DNA of 7,751 bases, taken from positions 1-7,751 of the forward strand of contig JAISKQ010000289.1 of the NCBI GenBank assembly GCA_031260865.1, given 5' to 3'. The stretch is from Prevotella sp. Its GTDB lineage: Bacteria > Bacteroidota > Bacteroidia > Bacteroidales > Dysgonomonadaceae. A program made the translations under genes and the position numbers. The notes under the pieces were generated by a model that was not told the origin of the DNA, made no database searches, and saw only the letters and a list, made by a program, of their open reading frames with translations. Positions 1 to 5,810 of this stretch are shown piece by piece. Every line of letters begins with the position of its first letter. The stretch's first letter is position 1.

Positions 1-447
1 ATCCCTTATTTACGCCGGAAGGTGGGGATTGTTTTTCAGGATTTTCAATTGTTGATAGACCGTTCCGCCGAAAAAAACCTGGAGTTTGTGATGCGTGCTA
101 CCGGTTGGAAGAATAAAGGGCTGATTGATTTGCGTATCAATGAGGTGCTGACGCAGGTGGGTATGCAGAATAAAGGTTATAAGAAGCCTCATGAGCTATC
201 GGGTGGAGAACAGCAGCGTATTGTGATTGCCCGCGCGTTGCTCAATTCACCGAAGATTATATTGGCGGACGAACCTACCGGAAACCTCGACCCTGAAATG
301 GGCAGCCAGATCGTACAGCTCTTGCATACGATAGCAGAGAGCGGAACAGCCGTTGTGATGTCAACGCATAATTATGCCGTAGTGCAGAAGTACCCCGGTC
401 GAATTATTAAATGCGAAGATGGGTATTTGAAAGAAGTAAGCAGGTGA
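1..447 (+). CDS. ftsE: FtsE, cell-division ABC transporter ATPase (5' truncated by the window)
   Basis: This is the ATP-binding subunit of the FtsEX complex, which works at the inner face of the division site and couples ATP hydrolysis to activation of peptidoglycan hydrolases. The frame is open from base 1, so the start lies outside the window; a GTG at 22 sits inside the conserved segment and is not a real start. Of about 220-230 residues usual for the family, 148 are present. Visible in order are the Q-loop region (VFQDFQLL, fragment residues 11-18), the ABC signature LSGGEQQR (66-73), Walker B IILADEP (86-92), the D-loop GNLDP (94-98) and the switch histidine in MSTHNY (H123). Walker A is missing with the 5' end. 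FtsE is preferred over LolD or MacB because RRKVGIVFQDFQLL followed by DRSAEKNLEFVMRATGW is typical of FtsE. The partner FtsX is not in the window. An acetyltransferase gene follows after 37 bp and is probably co-transcribed. Confidence 0.88.
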   Translation: MPYLRRKVGIVFQDFQLLIDRSAEKNLEFVMRATGWKNKGLIDLRINEVLTQVGMQNKGYKKPHELSGGEQQRIVIARALLNSPKIILADEPTGNLDPEMGSQIVQLLHTIAESGTAVVMSTHNYAVVQKYPGRIIKCEDGYLKEVSR

Positions 448-484
448 TCCACCTCCCGAAAACGAACAGCTAAAAAAGAAAAGG

Positions 485-1012
485 ATGGAAATTAGAGATT
501 TAGATTTATCGAATCATGATGAACTGTCATTTGTGGAGAATCTGTATATAGAGTCATTTCCACGAAGCGAACGCCGTCCTGTGGAGACCATGTTAGACTT
601 GTACAGGGGCGATTCTCCGTTTGTCATATCGGTGGCGATAGAGGGTGGACAACCGGTCGGATTCCTTACCTATTGGGATTTGGATGAGTTTGTATTTGCC
701 GAGCATTTCGCCATTTCACCCGGGTTTCGGAATATCGGATATGGTCGCGAGGTCATGGAACTGTTTATGCAAGCCTCCAAGCCTATTATCTTGGAAGTCG
801 AATTGCCCGCGACTATATTGTCGGAACGCCGTATCGGTTTTTACCAACGCTTGGGATTCCGTTTGTGGGAGAATGTGCAATACCTGCAACCGGCATATCG
901 CAACGATGGGAATGCCATCCCTATGAAACTGATGTCGTACGGAAACCTGAATGTCGAGCGCGACCTGATTGATATTCGCAGCCGCATATATGGCATAGTA
1001 TATAATTGCTGA
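485..1012 (+). CDS. GNAT-family N-acetyltransferase
   Basis: This 175-residue protein is a cytosolic acetyltransferase of the GNAT fold, expected to move an acetyl group from acetyl-CoA to an amine; the acceptor cannot be told from sequence. Seen are an N-terminal helix with ESFPRSERRP (residues 23-32), the beta-strand pair SVAIEGGQPVGFLTYW (49-64), the acetyl-CoA pyrophosphate-binding loop FRNIGYG followed by a helix (81-94), the strand IILEVELP (101-108) and the motif-B helix RIGFYQRLGF (116-125). The length is normal for a single-domain GNAT. The ATG at 485 is the first in frame after the ftsE stop and no Shine-Dalgarno site is visible, which is usual in Bacteroidetes. The short gap suggests co-transcription with ftsE, but the sequence does not show a functional link to division. 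The C-terminal 25 residues (NLNVERDLIDIRSRIYGIVYNC) extend beyond the core fold. Confidence 0.85.
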   Translation: MEIRDLDLSNHDELSFVENLYIESFPRSERRPVETMLDLYRGDSPFVISVAIEGGQPVGFLTYWDLDEFVFAEHFAISPGFRNIGYGREVMELFMQASKPIILEVELPATILSERRIGFYQRLGFRLWENVQYLQPAYRNDGNAIPMKLMSYGNLNVERDLIDIRSRIYGIVYNC

Positions 1013-1216
1013 AAATTAAAACAGTCTCTAAAAAACATTTTTTTTCTTGTGTTTTGTAATTTGTTGATTTTAAGTTGATTTATTCAATACTTATTCGTAT
1101 TAACCATTAATTTTGTCATCAAAATAAAAAAAAATTATCTAATATAGAGGAGTTACAAGTTACAAGTTACGAGTTACAAGAAGAAGAGTTGAAAGTTTTG
1201 AGTAATGGGTAATAAA
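1013..1216. other. AT-rich intergenic segment after the acetyltransferase
   Basis: I see no gene here. The segment is very AT-rich, with long A and T runs (for example eight T at about 1039-1046). No stem strong enough to call an intrinsic terminator precedes a T run, so how transcription from ftsE and the acetyltransferase ends is not shown. A -7-like TAATTTTG occurs at 1108-1115 but lacks a -33 partner and a downstream gene. The right half passes into simple tandem repeats. Confidence 0.6.
1151..1180. repeat. 7-bp tandem repeat, four copies of AGTTACA/G
   Basis: Four head-to-tail copies of AGTTACA (the third ends in G) fill 1151-1178, followed by AG. The motif resembles the 8-bp GTTTACAA element that builds the larger repeat units starting at 1217, so it may be a degenerate edge of the same array. 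Confidence 0.8.
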
Positions 1217-1415
1217 TTTTGAGTTTACAAGCTTGCAAGTGTACAAGTTTACAAGAACGAAGAAATGGCACGAAGCGATGATGTCTGAAAACTGTTACTT
1301 TTGTCACCTTTTTAAGTTTTTGAGTTTACAAGCTTGCAAGTGTATAAGAACGAAGAATGGCGCAAAGCGATGCGGTGTTACCCGAAAACTGTTACTTTTG
1401 TTACTTTTTTTTAAA
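1217..1415 (+). repeat. Higher-order repeat pair, first copy (units A+B)
   Basis: A long unit followed directly by a short unit. The same long-short pair recurs at 1653-1849 with an offset of about 437 bp, differing at only a few positions (for example AACGAAG versus AACGACG in the long unit). This suggests that a ~200-bp block was duplicated as a whole rather than each unit arising separately. Confidence 0.75.
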
Positions 1416-1652
1416 TTCACCATTAGTTGCTGTTTGTACGCTGAAAAGGTCTTTGATATATTGAAATAGTTACGAGAAAGAATGAAGAATTAGGAAGAAT
1501 GACGCGAAGTGATGATGTCTGAAAACTGTTACTTTTGTCACCTCTTTAAGTTTTTGAGTTTACAAGCTTGCAAGTGTACAAGTTTACAAGAACGACGAAA
1601 TGGTACGAAGCGATGATTGATCGAAAAGTGTTACTTTTGTCACCTTTTTAAG

Positions 1653-1849
1653 CTTTTGAGTTTACAAGCTTGCAAGTGTACAAGTTTACAAGAACGACGA
1701 AATGGTACGAAGCGATGATGTCTGAAAACTGTTACTTTTGTCACCTTTTTAAGTTTTTGAGTTTACAAGCTTGCAAGTGTACAAGAACGAAGAATGGCGC
1801 AAAGCGATGCGGTGTTACCCAAAAGTGTTACTTTTGTTACTTTTTAAAA
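1653..1849 (+). repeat. Higher-order repeat pair, second copy (units E+F)
   Basis: Second copy of the long-short unit pair found at 1217-1415. Its long unit is nearly identical to unit D just upstream (1551-1652) as well: both share the AACGACGAAATGGTACGAAG variant, which points to recent copying between D and E. Confidence 0.75.
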
Positions 1850-1881
1850 TTCTAGTAAACTTGAACTCTATTAAACTTGAA
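1846..1881 (-). repeat. 36-bp element shared in inverted orientation with 7512-7547
   Basis: Read on the minus strand, this segment matches 7512-7547 at 33 of 36 positions by my count. It contains two CAAGTTTA octamers 16 bp apart. On both sides of the gene block it lies between two copies of the conserved core, so the match is in arrangement as well as sequence. Confidence 0.8.
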
Positions 1882-1955
1882 CTCTTGTAAACTACTTACT
1901 GAAAACTGTTACTTTTGTCACCTTTTTGTTTAACATTAACTATTTCTGCACAATA

Positions 1956-1971
1956 TATCTTTGTAACTTTG
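1956..1971 (+). promoter_or_regulatory. Probable promoter -7 elements for the GH31 gene
   Basis: Two matches to the Bacteroidetes -7 consensus TAnnTTTG sit in tandem: TATCTTTG at 1956-1963 and TAACTTTG at 1964-1971. They lie 73-89 bp before the GH31 start codon and immediately after the repeat array. A clear TTG/TTTG -33 element at the usual ~19-21 bp distance is not seen, so the assignment rests on the -7 boxes and position. Confidence 0.5.
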
Positions 1972-2044
1972 TAATGCTAAGTGTTGGTAGTTGCCGCATT
2001 TTGTGATTCCAACCGAATTTTATGTAAAATAAATTTACCGAACA

Positions 2045-3631
2045 ATGAAAAAAATTCTATTCCTTGCTTTCCTATTAACATGTATCAATGCTCATAGCCA
2101 ACAACTGTTCGAGAATAGCATTACTTTCGACCCCGATGAATATTGGTGGGGAGGTGTCGTTGCATACGGTTCGCGAATGCCATATCTGAATACTGTCAAG
2201 GAATTTGATTTGGCTATGCAAAATGATAATAATCAGGTAGTTCCTTTGTTTGTGTCCGATAAGGGGCGATATATATGGAGTGATCAGCCTTTTTGGTTTG
2301 AGATTGGGCGGAATGTATTAAAGCTAAAATCAAAGTACGACCGGATAGAGGTAAAACAAGGTGGAAAAACGCTTAAAGACGCTTATTTAGCGGCAAGCAA
2401 TAAGTATTTTCCCCCAACAGGCACACTTCCTGATTCTTTATTTTTTACCATGCCCCAGTACAACACATGGATAGAACTCATGTATAATCAGAATGAAAAA
2501 GATATACTAAACTATGCGCGGGCTATTGTCGACAATGGTTTTCCGGTAGGGGTATTGATGATAGACGACAATTGGCAGAAATATTATGGGAATTTTGAGT
2601 TCCGCCCTGAAAAGTTCTCCGATCCTAAAGGCATGATTAAAAAACTGCACGATATGGGCTTTAAAGTGATGCTGTGGGTATGTCCTTTTGTAAGCGCGGA
2701 TAGCAAGGAATACAGATACTTATCAGGCAAAGGTTATCTCCTTAAGAAGAAGAATTCGCAAGCTCCGGCTATTATTCAGTGGTGGAATGGACAAAGCGCG
2801 TGTTATGACCTGACTAACCCCGAAGCATTTAATTACTTTGTTGGGCTATTGAAAGATATGCAAAACGAATATGGCATCGACGGTTTTAAATTTGACGCGG
2901 GTGATAATTCTTTTTACAATCCGCGTAATATAGACAGCTATAAAGAAGACGCCACGTCGGTAGATCACACATTAGCATGGGCAAAAATAGGATTGCAATT
3001 CCCATTTAATGAATACCGCGCCGGCTGGAAAATGGGAGGACAACCCCTTGTTCAACGCCTTGGCGATAAGAACTATTCGTGGGATGCAGTTAAGATTCTC
3101 ATACCCGAAATGATTGCCGCCGGATTGTTAGGCTATGCCTATACTTGTCCCGATATGATTGGCGGCGGGCAATATTCAGCATTCTTAAATATAAAAGATG
3201 ATGAATTTGATCAACGGCTCATTGTCCGTTCGGCACAAGTACATGCACTGATGCCAATGATGCAGTTTTCGGTTGCGCCGTGGCGCGTACTCGATAAGGA
3301 GCATATAACTATAGTTCGCGAAATGGCGCTTCTACACAAAAAATTCGGGAACTATATCCTGAATCGCGCGAAAGAATCGGCGAAGACAGGAGAGCCGATC
3401 ATCAGACACATGGATTATTCCTTTCCCAATGAGGGTTTTGCAGAATGTAAAGATCAGTTTATGCTTGGTGATAAGTATCTGGTGGCGCCTGTTGTGACAG
3501 TGAGTAATACGCGTACCATAAAATTACCGAAAGGGAGATGGAAAGACGATTTAGGTAAGACATACAAAGGAGGGCAGACCATAACAGTGGATGTTCCGTT
3601 AAACAGGCTTGTCTATTTTGAGCTAATATGA
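2045..3631 (+). CDS. Secreted GH31 glycoside hydrolase, MYORG/PsGal31A-like (candidate alpha-galactosidase)
   Basis: This 528-residue enzyme should cleave alpha-linked sugars outside the cytoplasm. A signal peptide is visible (MKKILFLAFLLTCINAHSQQ, residues 1-20) with no lipobox cysteine at a cleavage site, suggesting a periplasmic or secreted protein. The GH31 (beta/alpha)8 barrel runs from about residue 130 to 410, with IDDNW (173-177), LWVCPF (210-215), the nucleophile motif DGFKFDAGD (nucleophile D284), acid/base candidate D341 in QRLGD, and the PDMIGGG loop (369-375). A C-terminal beta region follows (DKYLVAPVV, 476-484; LPKGRW, 494-499). The FKFDAG motif, RWWNG/QWWNG-type loop and PDMxGG loop match what I recall of the MYORG/PsGal31A branch, for which alpha-galactosidase activity is known, rather than typical alpha-glucosidases (DMNE). 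No SusC/SusD genes or other hydrolases are nearby. The ATG at 2045 directly precedes the signal peptide; no Shine-Dalgarno site is seen. Family assignment is firm; the substrate is inferred. Confidence 0.9.
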   Translation: MKKILFLAFLLTCINAHSQQLFENSITFDPDEYWWGGVVAYGSRMPYLNTVKEFDLAMQNDNNQVVPLFVSDKGRYIWSDQPFWFEIGRNVLKLKSKYDRIEVKQGGKTLKDAYLAASNKYFPPTGTLPDSLFFTMPQYNTWIELMYNQNEKDILNYARAIVDNGFPVGVLMIDDNWQKYYGNFEFRPEKFSDPKGMIKKLHDMGFKVMLWVCPFVSADSKEYRYLSGKGYLLKKKNSQAPAIIQWWNGQSACYDLTNPEAFNYFVGLLKDMQNEYGIDGFKFDAGDNSFYNPRNIDSYKEDATSVDHTLAWAKIGLQFPFNEYRAGWKMGGQPLVQRLGDKNYSWDAVKILIPEMIAAGLLGYAYTCPDMIGGGQYSAFLNIKDDEFDQRLIVRSAQVHALMPMMQFSVAPWRVLDKEHITIVREMALLHKKFGNYILNRAKESAKTGEPIIRHMDYSFPNEGFAECKDQFMLGDKYLVAPVVTVSNTRTIKLPKGRWKDDLGKTYKGGQTITVDVPLNRLVYFELI

Positions 3632-3641
3632 AGAAATAAGG

Positions 3642-3664
3642 AAGCGGAGTGTTTTCTGCTTTTT
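3642..3664 (+). terminator. Possible weak intrinsic terminator after GH31
   Basis: AAGCGGA (3642-3648) can pair with TCTGCTT (3655-3661), seven pairs including one G-U, around a 6-nt loop, and runs into four to five T. It starts 11 bp after the GH31 stop. The stem is short and its T tract is partly in the stem, so read-through into the prenyltransferase gene is possible. Confidence 0.4.
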
Positions 3665-3724
3665 ACTCTATCTATTTTCTCTATTGAAATCAAGAAAAAT
3701 GATGGTTAATTTTTAAATTTTTGG

Positions 3725-3732
3725 TATTTTCG
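3725..3732 (+). promoter_or_regulatory. Possible -7 element for the prenyltransferase-radical SAM operon
   Basis: TATTTTCG differs from the Bacteroidetes consensus TAnnTTTG at one position and lies 31 bp before the ATG at 3764 in an AT-rich stretch. No convincing -33 element accompanies it. Confidence 0.3.
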
Positions 3733-3763
3733 CATTCCGAATCAACTAAAAACAACTTTGTCG

Positions 3764-4765
3764 ATGAAATCAATTTCTTATACGCTTCGTTTCTGGTTTA
3801 AGAATGCCCGTCCGCAATCTTTGCCGCAAAGTGTGATGCCTGCGATATTAGCCCTATTTCTGGCATATTCTAATGACGGTTTTTCATTTCCATTAGCTAT
3901 ATTCGCTTTGTTTGGCGTAATTTTGGGGCATTTGGGCTTAAACCTTTTCGATGATTATTTCGATTACAAGAAGAAAAAATCTGATTATAGGGATCATCTG
4001 GTACATAAAGGTTTCCGCGCCCGCATCGGTAAATGCGTCTATCTGACTGATGGTTCAGCAAATGTCAAAGATCTGCTGCTGGCTTGTTGCGTTATCTGCG
4101 GTATAGCTCTCTGTATCGGTGGAATCTTGCTCTATTACAGAGGTGTTGGCATCTTGTATTTTATGATTCTAACAGCCATCCTCGGTATTTCGTATTCAGG
4201 CTCGCCGTTTCGCTTTAGTTACAGAGGACTGGGCGAACTGCTTATAGGTGTTATGTTTGGTCCTATGACGATGTTGGGTACATTTTACGCGGCTTGCGGT
4301 ATTATCAATATGATGATTGTACTCATTTCCATACCTGTTGGTTTGTTGGTCGCTAATATTGTTTATGTCCATTCGATATTAGATTTCGAGCCGGACAAAG
4401 AGATCGGTAAACATACCTTGGCTGTATTGCTCAATAATAAAAAGTGGATGCTGGTCGCTCTGTTTCTTATCTTGTTCACACCTTATGTAATTATATCGTT
4501 AGGAGTCATTTTAGGATATATACCTCTATTATATTTGTTGCTCTTTATAACTTTCCCTTTGGCAGCCTACCTGTTCTACATGATGGTGGAGTTTGTAAAA
4601 AATCCCGACCATAAGTTTGAACCTCAAAAATGGATGGGACCAATGGCTAATTGGGAAAGATTACAGGCTATCGGCATCGACTGGTTTATGATTCGGTGGT
4701 ATCTGGCTCGTAACTTATTATCGTCCTTTTGTTTTATCATAATCATTTTATGTATCATTTTATAA
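3764..4765 (+). CDS. UbiA-family membrane prenyltransferase, MenA-like
   Basis: The protein belongs to the UbiA superfamily, integral membrane enzymes that transfer a polyprenyl chain from its diphosphate to an aromatic or other acceptor. Seen are the N-terminal ARPQSLPQS segment (about residues 15-23), resembling the ARPxTLP start of MenA; the first Asp-rich motif NLFDDYFDY (N60, D63, D64, D67); and the second, DFEPDKEIGK (D207, D211, G215, K216), followed by HTLAVLL. These aspartates bind Mg-diphosphate in the family. About eight or nine hydrophobic segments span the chain. A basic loop after motif one (KKKKSDYRDH, then GFRARIGKCVYLTDG) is longer than I expect for MenA. I chose the ATG at 3764 (333 residues) over a TTG at 3758, which would add only two residues. 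The radical SAM gene starts 10 bp after the stop. MenA of menaquinone synthesis is the nearest guess, but no other men gene is present and the acceptor may differ, so I give no gene symbol. Confidence 0.85.
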   Translation: MKSISYTLRFWFKNARPQSLPQSVMPAILALFLAYSNDGFSFPLAIFALFGVILGHLGLNLFDDYFDYKKKKSDYRDHLVHKGFRARIGKCVYLTDGSANVKDLLLACCVICGIALCIGGILLYYRGVGILYFMILTAILGISYSGSPFRFSYRGLGELLIGVMFGPMTMLGTFYAACGIINMMIVLISIPVGLLVANIVYVHSILDFEPDKEIGKHTLAVLLNNKKWMLVALFLILFTPYVIISLGVILGYIPLLYLLLFITFPLAAYLFYMMVEFVKNPDHKFEPQKWMGPMANWERLQAIGIDWFMIRWYLARNLLSSFCFIIIILCIIL

Positions 4766-4775
4766 ACCCGAAAGA

Positions 4776-5675
4776 ATGAATTCTACCCTATACCTTCCTA
4801 TTTGGTTTCTAAGAGCTAAGTTCTTAGGTCGTAAGAAACCCCTTCAATCCGTTATCTTTATTTCGGATAAATGCAACCTTACTTGTAAGCATTGCAGCGT
4901 TTACGCGCGTAAAGACCCGAATATAAAGACGTATGAAGAAATACGAGATGAGCTACAATATTGTTATGACGAAGGCTCGCGCTTCGTCGATTTCGAAGGC
5001 GGGGAACCAACCTTGTGGCATGATGAAGAACATGATCTGAATAGCCTGTTGGATTTGGCTAAGGAGATCGGCTTTTTCTCCACAACAGTCACGACTAATG
5101 CCGCTCGCCCTTTTCCAAACCTGAGAGCCGACTCTATATGGGTAAGTCTGGACGGATTGGGTAAGTACCATGATGAGATCAGAGGCAAAGGCGTTTTCGA
5201 CCGTTTAGTGAAAAATATCGAAGATTCGGGACATTCCGACCTGAGTGTGAATATGGTCGTAAATTCGGCTAATTACACCTCCGTGGATGAGACAATCGAA
5301 TTTGTGAAGAATAACCCGTATATCAAATCCATATCCATCAATTTTCACACTCCTTTTGGCGGAGTCGAGGGCGATGACCTGTACCTTGATTGGAATATCC
5401 GTTGTCAGATAATAGACAAGATAATCCAATACAAGAAGAGAAAATACCCTATCATGAATTCCGTTTCAGGGCTAAAGCTAATGAAGCACAATCGCTTTAA
5501 GAAGCAATGCTGGATCTCAAATTTCATATTGGCGGATGGGACGCGCTTAGATACTTGTAATGGTAAATACACAGGCGTATGCGACCAATGCGGATTGTGC
5601 ATGGCAGGGGAAATGCGAAGCGTGATGACCTTGAAACCCGACACCATACTTGCCGGCATGAGATTGAGAATGTAA
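4776..5675 (+). CDS. Radical SAM enzyme with C-terminal cysteine cluster, paired with the prenyltransferase
   Basis: The 299-residue protein carries the radical SAM CxxxCxxC motif CNLTCKHC (C33, C37, C40), which holds the 4Fe-4S cluster that cleaves S-adenosylmethionine, and the SAM-binding EGGEPTLW (74-81). TTVTTNA (103-109) and WVSLDG (122-127) fit later strands of the partial barrel. After the barrel lie C245, C261, C269, C272 and C275 (CDQCGLC at 269-275), possible ligands for an auxiliary Fe-S cluster, in a region shorter than a full SPASM domain. The N-terminus (LYLPIWFLRAKFLGRKK, 5-21) is hydrophobic then basic, suggesting membrane association; a comparable lead-in occurs, as I recall, in lipid-acting radical SAM enzymes such as HpnH. 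The ATG at 4776 lies 10 bp after the prenyltransferase stop with a weak purine stretch before it. Co-transcription implies action on the prenylated product or its precursor. The reaction is unknown to me. Confidence 0.82.
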   Translation: MNSTLYLPIWFLRAKFLGRKKPLQSVIFISDKCNLTCKHCSVYARKDPNIKTYEEIRDELQYCYDEGSRFVDFEGGEPTLWHDEEHDLNSLLDLAKEIGFFSTTVTTNAARPFPNLRADSIWVSLDGLGKYHDEIRGKGVFDRLVKNIEDSGHSDLSVNMVVNSANYTSVDETIEFVKNNPYIKSISINFHTPFGGVEGDDLYLDWNIRCQIIDKIIQYKKRKYPIMNSVSGLKLMKHNRFKKQCWISNFILADGTRLDTCNGKYTGVCDQCGLCMAGEMRSVMTLKPDTILAGMRLRM

Positions 5676-5704
5676 TATTTTGTGGCTAATAAATAATAGA
5701 ATGG

Positions 5705-5734
5705 AGGCTGTCTATTAGTTAAGATAGCCTTTTT
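5705..5734 (+). terminator. Intrinsic terminator of the prenyltransferase-radical SAM operon
   Basis: The arms AGGCTGTCT (5705-5713) and AGATAGCCT (5722-5730) pair over nine positions with one G-U, around an 8-nt loop, and are followed by TTTT (five T counting the last stem base). It lies 30 bp after the radical SAM stop and separates that operon from the catalase gene. Confidence 0.85.
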
Positions 5735-5756
5735 AATTCAGTATAGCTGAACTTTT

Positions 5757-5764
5757 TATCTTTC
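5757..5764 (+). promoter_or_regulatory. Possible catalase promoter -7 element
   Basis: TATCTTTC matches seven of eight positions of the TAnnTTTG consensus (last base C for G) and lies 47-54 bp before the catalase ATG, downstream of the operon terminator. No clear -33 element is seen, so this is tentative. Confidence 0.3.
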
Positions 5765-5777
5765 CTCCTTGTTTAAA

Positions 5778-5810
5778 ATAGATTAATCCTTTTTATAAAC
5801 TTTAATCTAT
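5778..5810. promoter_or_regulatory. Perfect 9-bp inverted repeat abutting the catalase start codon
   Basis: ATAGATTAA (5778-5786) and TTAATCTAT (5802-5810) are exact reverse complements separated by 15 bp; the right arm ends at the base before the ATG. It could be an operator for a dimeric regulator or an mRNA hairpin that covers the ribosome entry site. The ATAG...CTAT ends recall OxyR sites, but the 33-bp span does not fit the 37-bp four-element E. coli pattern. Confidence 0.5.

Larger units (their letters stand above)
1217..1930 (+). repeat. Intergenic array of about seven ~100-bp repeat units
   Basis: Direct repeats fill most of this stretch. My unit boundaries are A 1217-1316, B 1317-1415, C 1470-1550 (degenerate left half), D 1551-1652, E 1653-1753, F 1754-1849 and G 1850-1930 (different left half). 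A full unit has a TTTTGA leader, three or four head-to-tail octamers of pattern GYKTRCAA, a middle part containing AATGGYRCRAAGCGATG, and a core in which TGTYACTTTTGTYACY never varies. Cores start near 1292, 1390, 1526, 1627, 1729, 1825 and 1906. Units A, D and E are long (four octamers); B and F are short (three octamers, different middle). The 1416-1469 segment is unique sequence. Open frames inside the array merely translate the repeat, giving recurring peptides such as SENCYFCHLF, and I do not call them genes. The function is unknown; the same core recurs on the other strand at 7414-7576. Confidence 0.9.

Noticed and set aside
22..24. GTG as the start of the first gene
   Set aside because: The frame is open upstream to base 1 with conserved FtsE residues (IPYLRRK) before it, so the gene is cut by the window edge.
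1033..1046. Terminator after the acetyltransferase gene
   Set aside because: There is an A run facing a T run but no GC-containing stem; it is not a convincing intrinsic terminator.
1108..1115. Promoter -7 box TAATTTTG
   Set aside because: No -33 element at the right distance and no gene follows for more than 900 bp; chance matches are expected in such AT-rich DNA.
1233..1469. Small open frame of 78 codons, and a similar one of 61 codons at 1670-1855
   Set aside because: They translate the tandem repeat almost entirely, share the repeat-derived peptide, and have no domain or credible start signal.
1217..1930. CRISPR array
   Set aside because: The repeats are long, composite and nearly contiguous, and the sequences between cores are themselves repeated; there are no unique spacers of constant length and no cas genes.
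3758..3760. TTG start for the prenyltransferase
   Set aside because: The ATG two codons later is a better start and loses no conserved residue.
5778..5810. Canonical OxyR site before catalase
   Set aside because: The ATAG and CTAT ends fit but the total span is 33 bp and the two inner elements are missing, unlike the E. coli four-element 37-bp pattern; kept only as an unassigned inverted repeat.
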